A stretch of 64,000 bases of DNA from CAZUNO01 sp964621445 [NCBI: Candidatus Hadarchaeota archaeon] (GTDB lineage: Archaea; CAYQAE01; CAYVLA01). Where the stretch lies: the NCBI GenBank assembly GCA_964621445.1, contig CAZUNO010000008.1:38483-102482 (forward strand). Reading direction: 5' to 3'. The translations under genes were made by a program, and so were the position numbers. The notes below the pieces were generated by a model, which did no database searches, had not been told where the DNA came from, and saw only the letters and a list, made by a program, of their open reading frames with translations. Each line of letters begins with the position of its first letter. Position 1 is the stretch's first letter. Positions 41,843 through 51,204 of this stretch are shown here, in pieces.

Positions 41843-42247
41843 ATGAAGAACATGGTGAGGTTTGGGGTATCCATCCCAGAGGATCTCCTGATGGATTTTG
41901 ACGAAAAGATACGGGAGAAGAGTTATCCCAATCGATCAGAGGCCATAAGGGATATGATAAGGGATTTCCTGGCCAGGGAAAAATGGAGGACCTCAAGGGA
42001 GAAGGTTTACGGATCCCTTACTCTGGTCTACGATCATAAGAAGAGGGGCATATCCGATAAACTAACCGATCTCCAGCACGAGGAACATACGCATGTACTT
42101 TCTACCATGCACATACACCTGGACAAGCATCACTGCATGGAGATGATCGCAATGTCCGGTTCAGCCGATGATATAAGGTCGATCTCCGATAGGCTTATTT
42201 CAACCAAGGGCGTCAAACAGGGTAAGCTTCTGATGACCGCCATCTAG
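41843..42247 (+). CDS. nikR: Nickel-responsive regulator NikR
   Basis: Ribbon-helix-helix repressor that senses nickel. From the ATG at 41843 the protein has 134 residues; the ATG at 41852 is equally possible. [20 protein letters not shown] is the DNA-binding ribbon-helix, and [20 protein letters not shown] holds the nickel ligands: a His, the HxH pair and the Cys. MAMSG and TKGVKQGKL fit the ACT domain. In archaea NikR represses nickel import. Here it is divergent from an FmdE-like gene, so the shared gap may be its operator, although I see no clear palindrome. Confidence 0.93.
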   Translation: MKNMVRFGVSIPEDLLMDFDEKIREKSYPNRSEAIRDMIRDFLAREKWRTSREKVYGSLTLVYDHKKRGISDKLTDLQHEEHTHVLSTMHIHLDKHHCMEMIAMSGSADDIRSISDRLISTKGVKQGKLLMTAI

Positions 42248-42265
42248 CCTGGAAGAAGCTAGTCC

Positions 42266-44254
42266 CTATATACCAGGGAAAAGCGGTATGAATGTCAGTG
42301 CAACTATTGACATCAACTTGATGAGGATATTCAGCGAGGGACCGCTGGTATCCTTGAAGGGGTCCCCAACCGTGTCCCCGGTCACCGCGGCCTTATGAGC
42401 ATCGGACCCCTTACCTCCAAGATTTCCTCGCTCGATGAATTTCTTGGCATTGTCCCATGCCCCGCCGGCATTGGCCATCATCAGTGCCAACAGGAATCCA
42501 GTGGAGGTTGCTCCCGCCAGAAGCCCGCCCAGGGATTCAGGTCCAAGGGTCAGTCCCACGGCCACCGGTGCTATGACTGCCAGGAGTCCTGGTATTATCA
42601 TCTCTCTCAACGCGGCCTCCGTGGATATGGATATGCACTTTCTGTATTCCGGCTGCGCATTTCCTTCCATGATGCCCGTGATCTCCCTGAACTGGCGCCG
42701 AACCTCCTTGACGATTTCCGCCGCGGCCTTTCCCACGGCGTTCATTGTGAATGCGGAAAAGATGAAGGGGAGAAGGGCACCTAGGAACAGGCCCGAGATC
42801 ACCAGGGGCTCGTTTAGCCTTATGGCCTCCAGTCCTATGGTTCTATTGTAGGCCGAGAAGAGTGCGAGTGCTGTGAGGGCTGCGGACCCGATGGCAAACC
42901 CCTTTCCAATTGCGGCGGTGGTGTTTCCCACCGCGTCAAGGGCCTCCGCCCTCTCCCTCACATCCTGGCCAAGCTCGGCCATCTCTGCAATCCCAGCCGC
43001 GTTGTCCGCCACCGGTCCGTAGGTATCGGTAGCCAGGGTGATGCCCAGGGTGGAGAGCATGCCCACCGCCGCCATGGATATGCCGAAGAGCTGGCCGTAA
43101 TGGTAGGATATCACTATGGCTGCCACCACGGTTATGATGGGAATTGCCGTGGATCTCATCCCCAGGGCCAACCCAGCTATGATGTTTGTAGCGGCACCGG
43201 TCTGGGAGGCGTCGGCAATCGATTGAGCTGGTTTGCTGGACTCCGAGGTGTAGTATTGGGTGGAAAGCCCGATTATAATCCCTGCCAGCAATCCGGAGGC
43301 GGTTGCTATCCATATGCCCCAGTGGTTGGATTCCAGGATCCAGTCGATGAGAAAGTAAGAGGTGACAAGTACCAAACCTGCTGCTGCAAAGATTCCCCGG
43401 TTCAGTGCCCCGTGTATGTTCTCACCAGAGGCGCTGACGAAAAAGCTCCCAATGACCGAGCACAGTATTCCAAGGCCCGCCAGGGCCAGGGGGAGTATTA
43501 CCCTGTTGGAACCGAAGGTCACGGAAAGCAGGCCGATGGCCATGGCCGCGATGATCGAGTCCACATAGCTCTCAAAAAGATCAGCCCCCATGCCGGCCAC
43601 GTCCCCAACGTTATCTCCCACATTATCCGCGATCACCGCCGGGTTTCTGGGATCGTCCTCCGGGATCCCGGCCTCAACTTTTCCAACGAGGTCGGCGCCA
43701 ACGTCGGCCGCCTTGGTGTATATGCCACCTCCAACCCTGGCGAAAAGGGCTATGGAGGAGGCGCCAAAGCCGAATGAATACAGTATCTCCGGATCGCCGA
43801 AAATGGCGTAGAGAAGGGAGACCCCCAGCAGACCCATTCCAACCACCACCAGTCCCATCACGCTTCCCGAGGAGAAAGCTATCCTCAGTCCCGAGTTAAC
43901 GTCCTTCCTGCAGGCCTCGGCCGTTTTGGAGTTGGCAGTGGTGGCTATCCTCATCCCTATGTTTCCTGCCAGAGCTGAGAACAGTGCACCAAGGAGAAAG
44001 CAGGTCATGGATTGCCACCCTAGGAGAAGAAACAGGACCACGGAGACTGCAACTATGAACACCCCCAGGACTTTGTATTGCTTATTGAGGTAGGTCATGG
44101 CCCCGCTCTTGATGAGGTCTCCGAGTTCCCTGACCTTCTCGCTGCCCTCAGGTTTTCCCCGAAGTCTGATTGCCAGATAGGCGGCAAATAAAATGGCCAC
44201 CAGGCTTGAAAGCCAGGGTATGAAGTTGAAATCAAGTTGCATGATCGATACCAT
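42266..44254 (-). CDS. hppA: Membrane-bound ion-pumping pyrophosphatase, K+-dependent type
   Basis: Hydrolyses pyrophosphate and pumps H+ or Na+ out of the cytoplasm. 662 residues, about sixteen transmembrane helices. DVGADLVGKVEAGIPEDDPR and NVGDNVGDVAGMGADLFESY are the substrate and Mg-binding loops; a third conserved set near the end is NAGGAWDNAKKFIERG with TGDTVGDPFKDTSGP. The GNTTAAIGKGFAIGSAAL segment carries Ala where K+-independent enzymes have Lys, so it should need K+. The ion cannot be named safely. A TATA box lies at 44264-44272; the internal ATG at 44242 fits a leaderless start slightly better than the ATG at 44254. Confidence 0.95.
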   Translation of the reverse strand: MVSIMQLDFNFIPWLSSLVAILFAAYLAIRLRGKPEGSEKVRELGDLIKSGAMTYLNKQYKVLGVFIVAVSVVLFLLLGWQSMTCFLLGALFSALAGNIGMRIATTANSKTAEACRKDVNSGLRIAFSSGSVMGLVVVGMGLLGVSLLYAIFGDPEILYSFGFGASSIALFARVGGGIYTKAADVGADLVGKVEAGIPEDDPRNPAVIADNVGDNVGDVAGMGADLFESYVDSIIAAMAIGLLSVTFGSNRVILPLALAGLGILCSVIGSFFVSASGENIHGALNRGIFAAAGLVLVTSYFLIDWILESNHWGIWIATASGLLAGIIIGLSTQYYTSESSKPAQSIADASQTGAATNIIAGLALGMRSTAIPIITVVAAIVISYHYGQLFGISMAAVGMLSTLGITLATDTYGPVADNAAGIAEMAELGQDVRERAEALDAVGNTTAAIGKGFAIGSAALTALALFSAYNRTIGLEAIRLNEPLVISGLFLGALLPFIFSAFTMNAVGKAAAEIVKEVRRQFREITGIMEGNAQPEYRKCISISTEAALREMIIPGLLAVIAPVAVGLTLGPESLGGLLAGATSTGFLLALMMANAGGAWDNAKKFIERGNLGGKGSDAHKAAVTGDTVGDPFKDTSGPSLNILIKLMSIVALTFIPLFPGI

Positions 44255-44263
44255 GGATTTGGT

Positions 44264-44272
44264 GTATTTAAG
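44264..44272 (-). promoter_or_regulatory. TATA box of hppA
   Basis: Minus-strand CTTAAATAC. The distance to the ATG codons at 44254 and 44242 points to a leaderless transcript starting at the second one. Confidence 0.5.
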
Positions 44273-44281
44273 TTCTAACTC

Positions 44282-45985
44282 CTACCCCAGGCCCAGCACA
44301 TCCTCAATATCCATACAGTTCGCTACCTGTTCACGGGTTAGCCAGGCCCGGCGTGCAACGCCTACTCCGAACCTCATGTTGTTCAGTTGATTGACGTGGT
44401 GGCTGTCAGTTCCAATGGCAATTTTGACTCCGGCCTCCGCGGCCGCTCTGGACATTCGGTCGTCCAGGTCGAGCCTATTGGGAAAGGCATTGATCTCCAT
44501 GCAGGTGTTGGTGTCGACGGCCCTCCGGAAGACCTCATCCGCCTCGAAGTTGTAGGCTTCCCTTTGCTGAAGCAGACGACCGGTGGGATGCCCCAGTATG
44601 TCAACCAGGCCCGTGTCCAGGGCCCGGGTTATGCGATCGGTCATCTCCTCTGAGTCGGAGCTGAATTTGGAATGTATGCTGGCGATGACGATATCCAGCT
44701 GCTCGAGAAGCTCCGCCTCCATGTCCAGGGAGCCATCGGGAAGGATGTCCACCTCAAGACCCGACAGCATCTTGAAACCATCACTACCCTGGTTAATGGA
44801 GTCTATCTCCTCCCTTTGCTCCTCCACTCTCTGCTCATCAAGACCACCCGCGATCTTTAGCGATTTCGAGTGGTCGGTTATGCATAGGAATGCATATCCC
44901 TTTCCCTTCCCGGCCTTGGCAATCTCCCTGAGAGAATTGCTCCCATCACTCCAGGAAGAGTGGATGTGAAAATCGCCCCGGATCTGATCCAGGGTCAGAA
45001 GATCGGGAAGCTCATGTTCCACGGAGGCTTCGATCTCTCCCCGATTTTCCCGGAGTTCCGGTTCTACGTAATCCATGTTCAGATAACGGTAGACGCTCTC
45101 CTCCGTTTCCCCGGCTACCCTTTCCCCCTGTTCCTCGAAAAGCCCGTACTCACTCAGCTTCAGGTTCCTTCTTTGAGCGATCTCGCGCATCCTTATGTTG
45201 TGGTCCTTGGAACCTGTGAAGTACTGGAGAGCGGAACCGAAACAGCGGTCGGGGACTATGCGCAGATCGACCTGAAGTTGGTTGTCAAGAATCACGGTGG
45301 ATTTCGTCTCACCCTTGGCCACCACGTTTTGTACCATGGTCATGGAGGAAAATTTCTCCATCACTTCCAAAGCGGAATCGGTCGTCACCAGGATATCGAC
45401 ATCGCCGACCGTCTCCTTCATTCTCCTTATGGAACCGGCAAGACTGATCCTGGCAACCTCGGGGGCGGACTCAAGTTCATCCCTGATGTTCATGGCTATG
45501 GGCAGGGCCTTGCCCAACAGCATCCTTTCCGACCGGCTACGAAGTAGCTTTATTCCACGTAGTATATTTTCCTCGGTCTTGCTCCCAAGTCCCTTTAGGG
45601 ATCTCAATTTTTCATCCTTTATCGCCTCCTCCAGGTCGTCAACCGATGAAACTCCCAGTTCTTGGTGAAGCATCAGGGCCGTCTTTGGACCGACCTCCGG
45701 GATCTGAAGAAGCTCTGCAACACCCGAGGGTATCTCCTCTCTGAGATTCTGGAGATAACCGATCTCTCCCGTATGGAAGTATTCCTCGATCTTGGAGGCG
45801 ATGCTCTCCCCGACACCAGAGATGGAGGTCAGTTCCCCCTTCTCAACCGCCTCGACCAAATCCATCCTGTAATTCTCTATGCCACGAGCCGCTCTCCTAT
45901 AGGCCCTTGGCCTGTACTTGTCATCCTGGATATCCAGGATATCGGCGATTTCATTAAGCAGGGAAACGACTTCGGATTGGAACAA
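44282..45985 (-). CDS. polX: DNA polymerase X family protein with PHP domain
   Basis: Repair polymerase with 3' exonuclease and AP-endonuclease activities in bacterial homologues. 567 residues: N-terminal 8-kDa-like HhH region (GVGESIASKIEEYFHTGEIG), a second HhH (IPEVGPKTALMLHQELGV), the nucleotidyltransferase core (LAGSIRRMKETVGDVDILVT with metal-binding Asp residues) and a C-terminal PHP domain from about 335 (DFHIHSSWSDGSNSLREIAK, TDHSKSL, GTDSHH). All metal ligands seem intact. Start is TTG. It lies 27 bases before hppA on the same strand, but hppA has its own promoter. Confidence 0.95.
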   Translation of the reverse strand: MFQSEVVSLLNEIADILDIQDDKYRPRAYRRAARGIENYRMDLVEAVEKGELTSISGVGESIASKIEEYFHTGEIGYLQNLREEIPSGVAELLQIPEVGPKTALMLHQELGVSSVDDLEEAIKDEKLRSLKGLGSKTEENILRGIKLLRSRSERMLLGKALPIAMNIRDELESAPEVARISLAGSIRRMKETVGDVDILVTTDSALEVMEKFSSMTMVQNVVAKGETKSTVILDNQLQVDLRIVPDRCFGSALQYFTGSKDHNIRMREIAQRRNLKLSEYGLFEEQGERVAGETEESVYRYLNMDYVEPELRENRGEIEASVEHELPDLLTLDQIRGDFHIHSSWSDGSNSLREIAKAGKGKGYAFLCITDHSKSLKIAGGLDEQRVEEQREEIDSINQGSDGFKMLSGLEVDILPDGSLDMEAELLEQLDIVIASIHSKFSSDSEEMTDRITRALDTGLVDILGHPTGRLLQQREAYNFEADEVFRRAVDTNTCMEINAFPNRLDLDDRMSRAAAEAGVKIAIGTDSHHVNQLNNMRFGVGVARRAWLTREQVANCMDIEDVLGLG

Positions 45986-46066
45986 GGTAGGGATTTCAAT
46001 ATCGGTACTGGCCCATTAATCTTACGAGTAAGGATCAAATCATGGAGTTAATACAAGTATTGAGGA

Positions 46067-46732
46067 TCAATCTCCGGAAGAAGCGGGATTGATATCGACG
46101 GTTCCACGGACATCTACCTCGTATGACCACTCGCTTCGGCAATCAGGGCAAACGATCTCCTTGGATTCAATCCCCCCGCTACGCCAGACTGCATAGTCGT
46201 TATACATGCCCAGAATCTTTCCACATTTGGGACAGTTAACCGGAATCTCCCCTCGTCCCTTGATCTCGTCCGCGATCTGGTTATGCGATTTCACGGCCCT
46301 TGCCATATCCTCCCGGTGAAGCCAAAGCCAGTACCTGTTATACTCCAGACCCTTATGTGCAAAATAGGCGATTGCATCGCTGCGAGAATTCTGGAAACCC
46401 AGATCCACTAGCAGATCGATTATCTGGTTATCCTGGGCCAGCATCCTCACCGAGGTGGTCTCGGTTCCCTCATTAGGTTCAATTTCCAGTGCCTGGAAAA
46501 ATTGCTGTCGCCAGCGAGAGGTCTGTTCCCTTACCTGTTCCGTTTTCTGTCTGAACCGGGTGCACAGCCGATCTGACTCATCCTGGGAAAACCCGTTCTG
46601 GCCCAGGACGTTTGAGATCTCGTCCTCCCATTTTCCCAGACGTAGGTAGGACTCCCGACCAGATAGGTATTGTGAAGCAAAAAGCACTCCCATCATGTCG
46701 GCATATTCTTCACCGCTAAGGGTAACCGGCAA
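46067..46732 (-). CDS. Zinc-ribbon protein of unknown function
   Basis: A 221-residue soluble protein. The first two thirds are helical, with charged heptads (CTRFRQKTEQVREQTSRWRQ). A segment near 120-135 (GFQNSRSDAIAYFAHKGLEY) resembles a ribbon-helix-helix or similar small domain. The end is a zinc ribbon, CPKCGKIL and CPDCRSEW. I do not recognise the family. TTG start, with a minus-strand TATA-like GATATTTAATC at 46765-46775, about 35 bases upstream. It lies at the edge of the gene-poor island. Confidence 0.6.
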   Translation of the reverse strand: MPVTLSGEEYADMMGVLFASQYLSGRESYLRLGKWEDEISNVLGQNGFSQDESDRLCTRFRQKTEQVREQTSRWRQQFFQALEIEPNEGTETTSVRMLAQDNQIIDLLVDLGFQNSRSDAIAYFAHKGLEYNRYWLWLHREDMARAVKSHNQIADEIKGRGEIPVNCPKCGKILGMYNDYAVWRSGGIESKEIVCPDCRSEWSYEVDVRGTVDINPASSGD

Positions 46733-47525
46733 ACCATCGCCTCTGATACAAGTGTTAAGGCTAAGATTAAATATCTTTATTCTTGGTTTTAGGCCTGGTT
46801 AGGAGCATCGGGATAAACCATCGTTTTTTCCGAAGGCGATGGATGATTTGGTCCCGATATTCTCCATTTCATTTCGTGATCCGGTTAACGGATCTGGCCA
46901 GGTTCCCACTCGATTAATTGGTCACTTAGTCGCCTCTCCTTTCATTTTCTCCACTTCGGGCTGCCTTTCAATCATCAAGCGGGCTGGCCACCTTTCCTAT
47001 CTAAATCCATTACTTACTCCCTGTAATTGGGGTCCCTATGTTGAGCACCTGAATGCTTGCTGATAACGATTTCTTCGGGAATATCAAGCTCATAAGCTAG
47101 GGAAAGATGTCTGAAATCATGGTTCCCAAAGTAATCCTCCTGGTTAATCATCCAAAAGCAGAACTATCCATCCTCTCTCCCTACTATTCTACTCAAGCTG
47201 CATATACTTCCATGTTCCATCCATTACCCGTTTGGTGTGCAGTTCACCTTGATTGGATGGAGATTACCAGAGGGGTAATTCAGATGGATTACCATTAACT
47301 CTGTTCCGATATCTCCCGGGTTGAGTTTTGTTTCCAGAAGCCATTTCGGGGTGGAATCAGGTACCCGATTAACGGTAATCAGTTAGGTCCCAGATTGCCT
47401 TGGATCCCCCTGAGGTAGTAGTAAAACCCTCACATCTCCCTGGATCGAAAACCCTAATCCCGTGCCTCGGGGGGGCAATGATCTTGAGCCCGGCTGGATC
47501 CAAGTCGGGACAGTTTATTCGTATC

Positions 47526-47651
47526 ATAGCAATCTTTGGTTTTCCTATCTCATTCCCCCGGTTGGGTTTAACATTCCTGTATTTTGGCGGTAGCCGCTTC
47601 GGTTGGTCCGGTATCATTCCTTTGTTTTTGGAGCACCTTACTTGGGAATAT
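47526..47651 (+). repeat. 126-base direct repeat, copy 1
   Basis: Matches copy 2 at 48091-48216 over 126 bases with 5 mismatches, all in the first 35; the last 91 bases are identical. TATCATAG occurs on both sides (47522-47529 and 47649-47656), as a target duplication would look. No terminal inverted repeat was seen. Orientation is arbitrary. Confidence 0.9.
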
Positions 47652-48090
47652 CATAGTGGTATACTCTCCAAGTGATCTCCTCTCCTTCACTATCCTGCCC
47701 AATCATTCAACCGTTCCTATTCCTGTCCCTTCAATCCCTCAACCTTGAATGTTAAGCTTCCTGGCATATGGTGGTGTCCTATCTGGATATCCCTCTTTGG
47801 GATGAAGAGAAAAGGTGTTCCTGGGAGGTCAGGATTCCAGGATGGATGTGGTTTTCTGCGACCTGTTTTGAAGGCCACTGACCTCGGCTATATCGCCTGT
47901 TGGCTTATCTCCACTTGGATAATCCAAAGGGGTTCCTGATGAAGTATTCCGCATTGAAAGCGACTCCGCGCCCAGCCGGAGAACGGCCACCCAAACACCT
48001 TCTTAATTTGATTTTTTCAGAGATGAAGTGCGCCTGGGTCGTGAAGAGTATCAGGTTCCACCAGCCCGGGCCGGGATATCGCCTATTGAT

Positions 48091-48216
48091 ATAGCATTCT
48101 TTGTTTTGTCTATCTCATTCCCCTGGTTGGGTTTAACATTCCTGTATTTTGGCGGTAGCCGCTTCGGTTGGTCCGGTATCATTCCTTTGTTTTTGGAGCA
48201 CCTTACTTGGGAATAT
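48091..48216 (+). repeat. 126-base direct repeat, copy 2
   Basis: Same direction as copy 1 and 565 bases from it. Flanks are similar but not identical (GATATAGC and AATATATGC), so a target duplication is less clear here. Confidence 0.9.
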
Positions 48217-48629
48217 ATGCTGTTAATCCGCGCATCCAAAGGCATAATCTAGTTTTGCCGTAAATGGGTCGGGAGAAATAATTCCCAGGTGGTTTAGAAG
48301 GCTCCCTTCTATTAATCACCCGGGAAGTAAATCTGGGAGGGCCATTTGGGGGGTATGGATTTAAATTAACCGTCAAATGGGGGTCCATGATTCAGGTTCT
48401 AAGCAGTTGGTATCAACTTACCAAGGTGTATACAATTCAGGGATCCCGGGCATGCTTTTGCCCCATTTCGGGGAAAGATCGAGCGTCTTCTCATAGGCTA
48501 ATATCTACAAACTTTCTTGCGAGATAACCTCTTCCACACTTTGTAGCTGTCTTTTTTCATGTGCCCCTCCTCTATAGGACCTTAACACATGTAGTAATTT
48601 GAAATATCCCATTCCGATTTTCAGATTAT

Positions 48630-48645
48630 TTTGAACCGGTTCAAA
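48630..48645. promoter_or_regulatory. 16-base perfect palindrome
   Basis: TTTGAACCGGTTCAAA, a perfect inverted repeat of two 8-base halves without spacer, typical of a dimeric repressor site. No gene start is close to it, so its target is unknown. Confidence 0.5.
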
Positions 48646-49122
48646 TTAGCCCCAGGATTAAAACCATGGATTCCAGGCCCCGTGTAGAATCGATTTTTCG
48701 GTGCCAAGCAGGCAATATATTTCCACATTTCATCGCCCTTTCTCAAGAATCTCCGCGGGCCAAATAATCGAGATACCGGCTTAATCCTTGGGTGTAGCCG
48801 GCGCGGTTTTGATGGGAGTTGAATATTCAGGAACCCCATGGGAGGTTGTGGAGTGCTCCCTCTGCACGGACCTGTTTGTCCTTTCGTCAAAGTGGAAAAA
48901 CGGTGAGATTGAGGGCCAAAAATTGGGATTCTCAAAGGGAGCTGCTGCCTAAGGCCGGTTGGAACACGATTAAGTCACTTAACATTTGTCTTTTTCGCAG
49001 GGAGAGTGCTCATACAGGGGTATATTGTTTTTGGTTCAAGAAAGGAATGTTATCGAAGCCGGGGAGATGGCTAAAAAATGAAACAAGGAATGTTATGAAA
49101 AAGTGGAAAAGGGGTCAGAGAA

Positions 49123-49518
49123 TCATTTCTTTTTCTTCACTTCGATCTTGTTCGGTGATACCTTCTTTACATTTAGTCTTTGACCCTTCTTCCAACCCAG
49201 AGACTCCACTACATCCTTGGGTACGGTGATGGTGTACTGAACTGTTCTACCTCCCTTGGGGAGTCCGTGGGCTTTGGCCTGTAGCTTAACGGATGTCTTT
49301 GGCGTTGTGACTTCGAAGGTTTCCAAGAGCCAGGTGCCCTTGTCGTCCCATATGTCGGCCAGGATTTTTCCTCCCTGTTTTCTTATGCAGCCGCGAGGTG
49401 TGGATCCAGAAAAAAGCGAGGCCTGTTCCTCCCCCTCCGGTCCTGCGAGTCCGGAGGGAACCCTGAAATCTCCGTATGCTGTATGCAACTTCTTTCCCTT
49501 CAGTACAGCTTTCCTCAA
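49123..49518 (-). CDS. AbrB/SpoVT-like domain protein
   Basis: About 131 residues from the TTG at 49518, preceded by GGAGAG seven bases away; the frame stays open to 49578 but lacks another good site. The last 45 residues, GGRTVQYTITVPKDVVESLG then WKKGQRLNVKKVSPNKIEVK, form a swapped-hairpin AbrB domain, found in DNA-binding transition regulators and antitoxins. The first 85 residues are a separate beta-rich domain I do not recognise. No toxin-like gene is adjacent. A minus-strand TATA-like CTTTATATT lies about 40 bases before the start. Confidence 0.7.
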   Translation of the reverse strand: MRKAVLKGKKLHTAYGDFRVPSGLAGPEGEEQASLFSGSTPRGCIRKQGGKILADIWDDKGTWLLETFEVTTPKTSVKLQAKAHGLPKGGRTVQYTITVPKDVVESLGWKKGQRLNVKKVSPNKIEVKKKK

Positions 49519-49775
49519 TATGAAACTCTCCGAGATATATTCAACTGTAATTGGCACAATATAAAGAATTTGCAGCAAATGTGGTTTCTATTTATCCAAT
49601 TCGCAAAGGCATCTCTATATCTTTGATGGTCTTGGAAATTTAGGAAATATTTGTGGCCGGTTGGCCCAGAATAAACACATGTATCGATTAGGATTGTCCT
49701 GTTGATTACCCGCCTATATTTCCAGAGATCCGTATTAACTCCTTTATTCCTCTCAAGATTAATAGGCAACATGCC

Positions 49776-49787
49776 CGGATTAATCCG
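49776..49787. promoter_or_regulatory. 12-base palindrome before the transglutaminase-like gene
   Basis: CGGATTAATCCG, perfect, ending 12 bases before the ATG and overlapping the region where a ribosome binding site (GGTGA) begins. A GATTAATA half-site lies 17 bases upstream. Position suits a repressor. Confidence 0.4.
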
Positions 49788-49799
49788 CGGTGACTTTCC

Positions 49800-51005
49800 A
49801 TGTTTTCATTTCGGAATACCTCGCTGGTGTTGATTCTGCTGATGATTTTGCTATGCACCCTTTTTGCTTGGCAGGCGGGATATGGAATTTTTCTGTCCGA
49901 AGGAAACGGTACGGGTTTGTGGAAAACCAGGTATCGGTTACTATATGAGGAAAACGCGGATCTGGTATCAAGGGTTGACACAGCGCAATCGTCCCTTGAG
50001 GAGTGCGCTCAACAAGCTCGAGAAAGGGAAAAAACCATTGCCAATACGGAATCTGAAATTACGGTTCTGTCTCGTATAAATCAGGATCTAGAAGCGTCGA
50101 TTTCAGAACTTAGGTCATGGTGCAAATCACGAAATGATTCCCTCTCGGAGAAGGAGGATGAGATCCGGGATCTAACCCGAGAGTTGAATCTAACTCTGGT
50201 TCGTATTCATGAACTGGAGACCCAAAAACAGGACCTCCAGATACAGTGCGCTAAGATGGCAAGCGAAAACGAGATTGTGAATTCGAGGCTGGAGACCTGT
50301 CTTGCAAACTGCAGTGGGCTATCAGAGGAGGTGAGGACCCTCCAGGATAAGGCCGATGCCCTTACCACCATCAAGGATTCTCTCTCCATCCCGGGGGAGA
50401 TCTATCACCAATACGAGTGGTATTACCTGCATCCTAGATCATGGAGCAAGGGAGTGAGTGGAAAGAAAGGGACGGGATTTAACCGGACCGAATACATGTA
50501 TCTGGCAGCGGGTAGGCATGGCAAGGATTCGGATATGGATTCCTTTTTGCGTACCATGAACATAGACTCCGATGATATTCAGGAGCTTGCAGACCACCTA
50601 TATTCACAGGCGGCCACCGATAGCCAAAGGGCAAATAACATCTTGAAGTTCGTTCAATTCCTGCCCTACATCCACGATTCCCCAGAAGGTGGATACCCAA
50701 GACACCCCCTGGAGACGTTGGTTGAAGGCGGGGGTGACTGCGAGGATAAGTCCCTGCTTGCTGCCTACCTACTTAACAAATCAGGACCGGAGGGTTATCC
50801 CGTATGCTTGTTTAGGGTCGATACCAACGGCGATGATCGACCTGATCACATGATGACCGGTGTATCGATATCGAGCTCCACGGGAGAAAGGTATGTGGTG
50901 GATGGGGTCGAATACCTGCCCTGCGAAACCACGGGAACCGGTTATCGAGTGGGCCAGATGCCGAGTGGATATACCATATATGATTCCATCGTTATAGGTG
51001 GCTAG
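49800..51005 (+). CDS. Membrane-anchored coiled-coil protein with transglutaminase-like domain
   Basis: 401 residues: an N-terminal signal anchor (TSLVLILLMILLCTLFAW), a coiled coil at about 45-190 with repeated Glu/Leu heptads, then a transglutaminase-like fold. The catalytic triad fits GGGDCEDKSLLAAYLL (Cys near 314), RPDHMMTGVSI (His near 349) and VVDGVEYL (Asp near 373). Archaeal proteins of this type act as peptidases or cross-linkers outside the cell, but the substrate is unknown. GGTGA stands six bases before the ATG. A CCTATATTTC box at 49713-49722 may be the promoter, leaving a leader with the palindrome. Confidence 0.82.
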   Translation: MFSFRNTSLVLILLMILLCTLFAWQAGYGIFLSEGNGTGLWKTRYRLLYEENADLVSRVDTAQSSLEECAQQAREREKTIANTESEITVLSRINQDLEASISELRSWCKSRNDSLSEKEDEIRDLTRELNLTLVRIHELETQKQDLQIQCAKMASENEIVNSRLETCLANCSGLSEEVRTLQDKADALTTIKDSLSIPGEIYHQYEWYYLHPRSWSKGVSGKKGTGFNRTEYMYLAAGRHGKDSDMDSFLRTMNIDSDDIQELADHLYSQAATDSQRANNILKFVQFLPYIHDSPEGGYPRHPLETLVEGGGDCEDKSLLAAYLLNKSGPEGYPVCLFRVDTNGDDRPDHMMTGVSISSSTGERYVVDGVEYLPCETTGTGYRVGQMPSGYTIYDSIVIGG

Positions 51006-51204
51006 GTCCTTTATCCCACTCCGTGAAAGTCCGATTACTCCTTATCCCGATGTGGATTAAGCACATACGGATGCCATGAAGATACATTTTCCAATTAACC
51101 CTCTACATCTCCTTATCCTTTTCTCCTAGCTGGGCTTCGACTGGAGTGTCCAAAGCTCGAGCTGGCGATGAGAAATTGCAAACGAAAAGGGCGTGCGAAT
51201 CTAA

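Larger units (their letters stand above)
46733..49122. other. Gene-poor island with direct repeats and palindromes
   Basis: About 2.4 kb without a convincing gene. Composition is AT- and pyrimidine-rich, unlike the flanks, and open frames are short with no ribosome binding sites. It holds the 126-base repeat pair and inverted repeats: GATCCG-GTTAA-CGGATC at 46878-46894, CCCC-ATTT-CGGGG near 48460-48473, and the 16-base palindrome at 48630-48645. I found no tRNA, RNase P RNA or SRP RNA motifs by eye. It may be decayed genes or an old integration site. Confidence 0.7.

Noticed and set aside
43100-43777. 225-codon open frame on the plus strand
   Set aside because: Antisense to the conserved pyrophosphatase; translation is Gly/His-rich with no fold-like pattern.
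47400-48252. Matching open frames in the two 126-base repeats (both contain FLYFGGSRFGWSGI)
   Set aside because: The identity follows from DNA identity; the frames end in unrelated sequence, have no start signals, and the opposite strand is just as open.
48638-48650. GGTTCAAAT, like a tRNA T-loop
   Set aside because: No matching stem or acceptor; it is half of the 16-base palindrome.
48819-49229. 136-codon plus-strand frame at the island edge
   Set aside because: It runs into the AbrB-like gene on the other strand, has no ribosome binding site and no family pattern.
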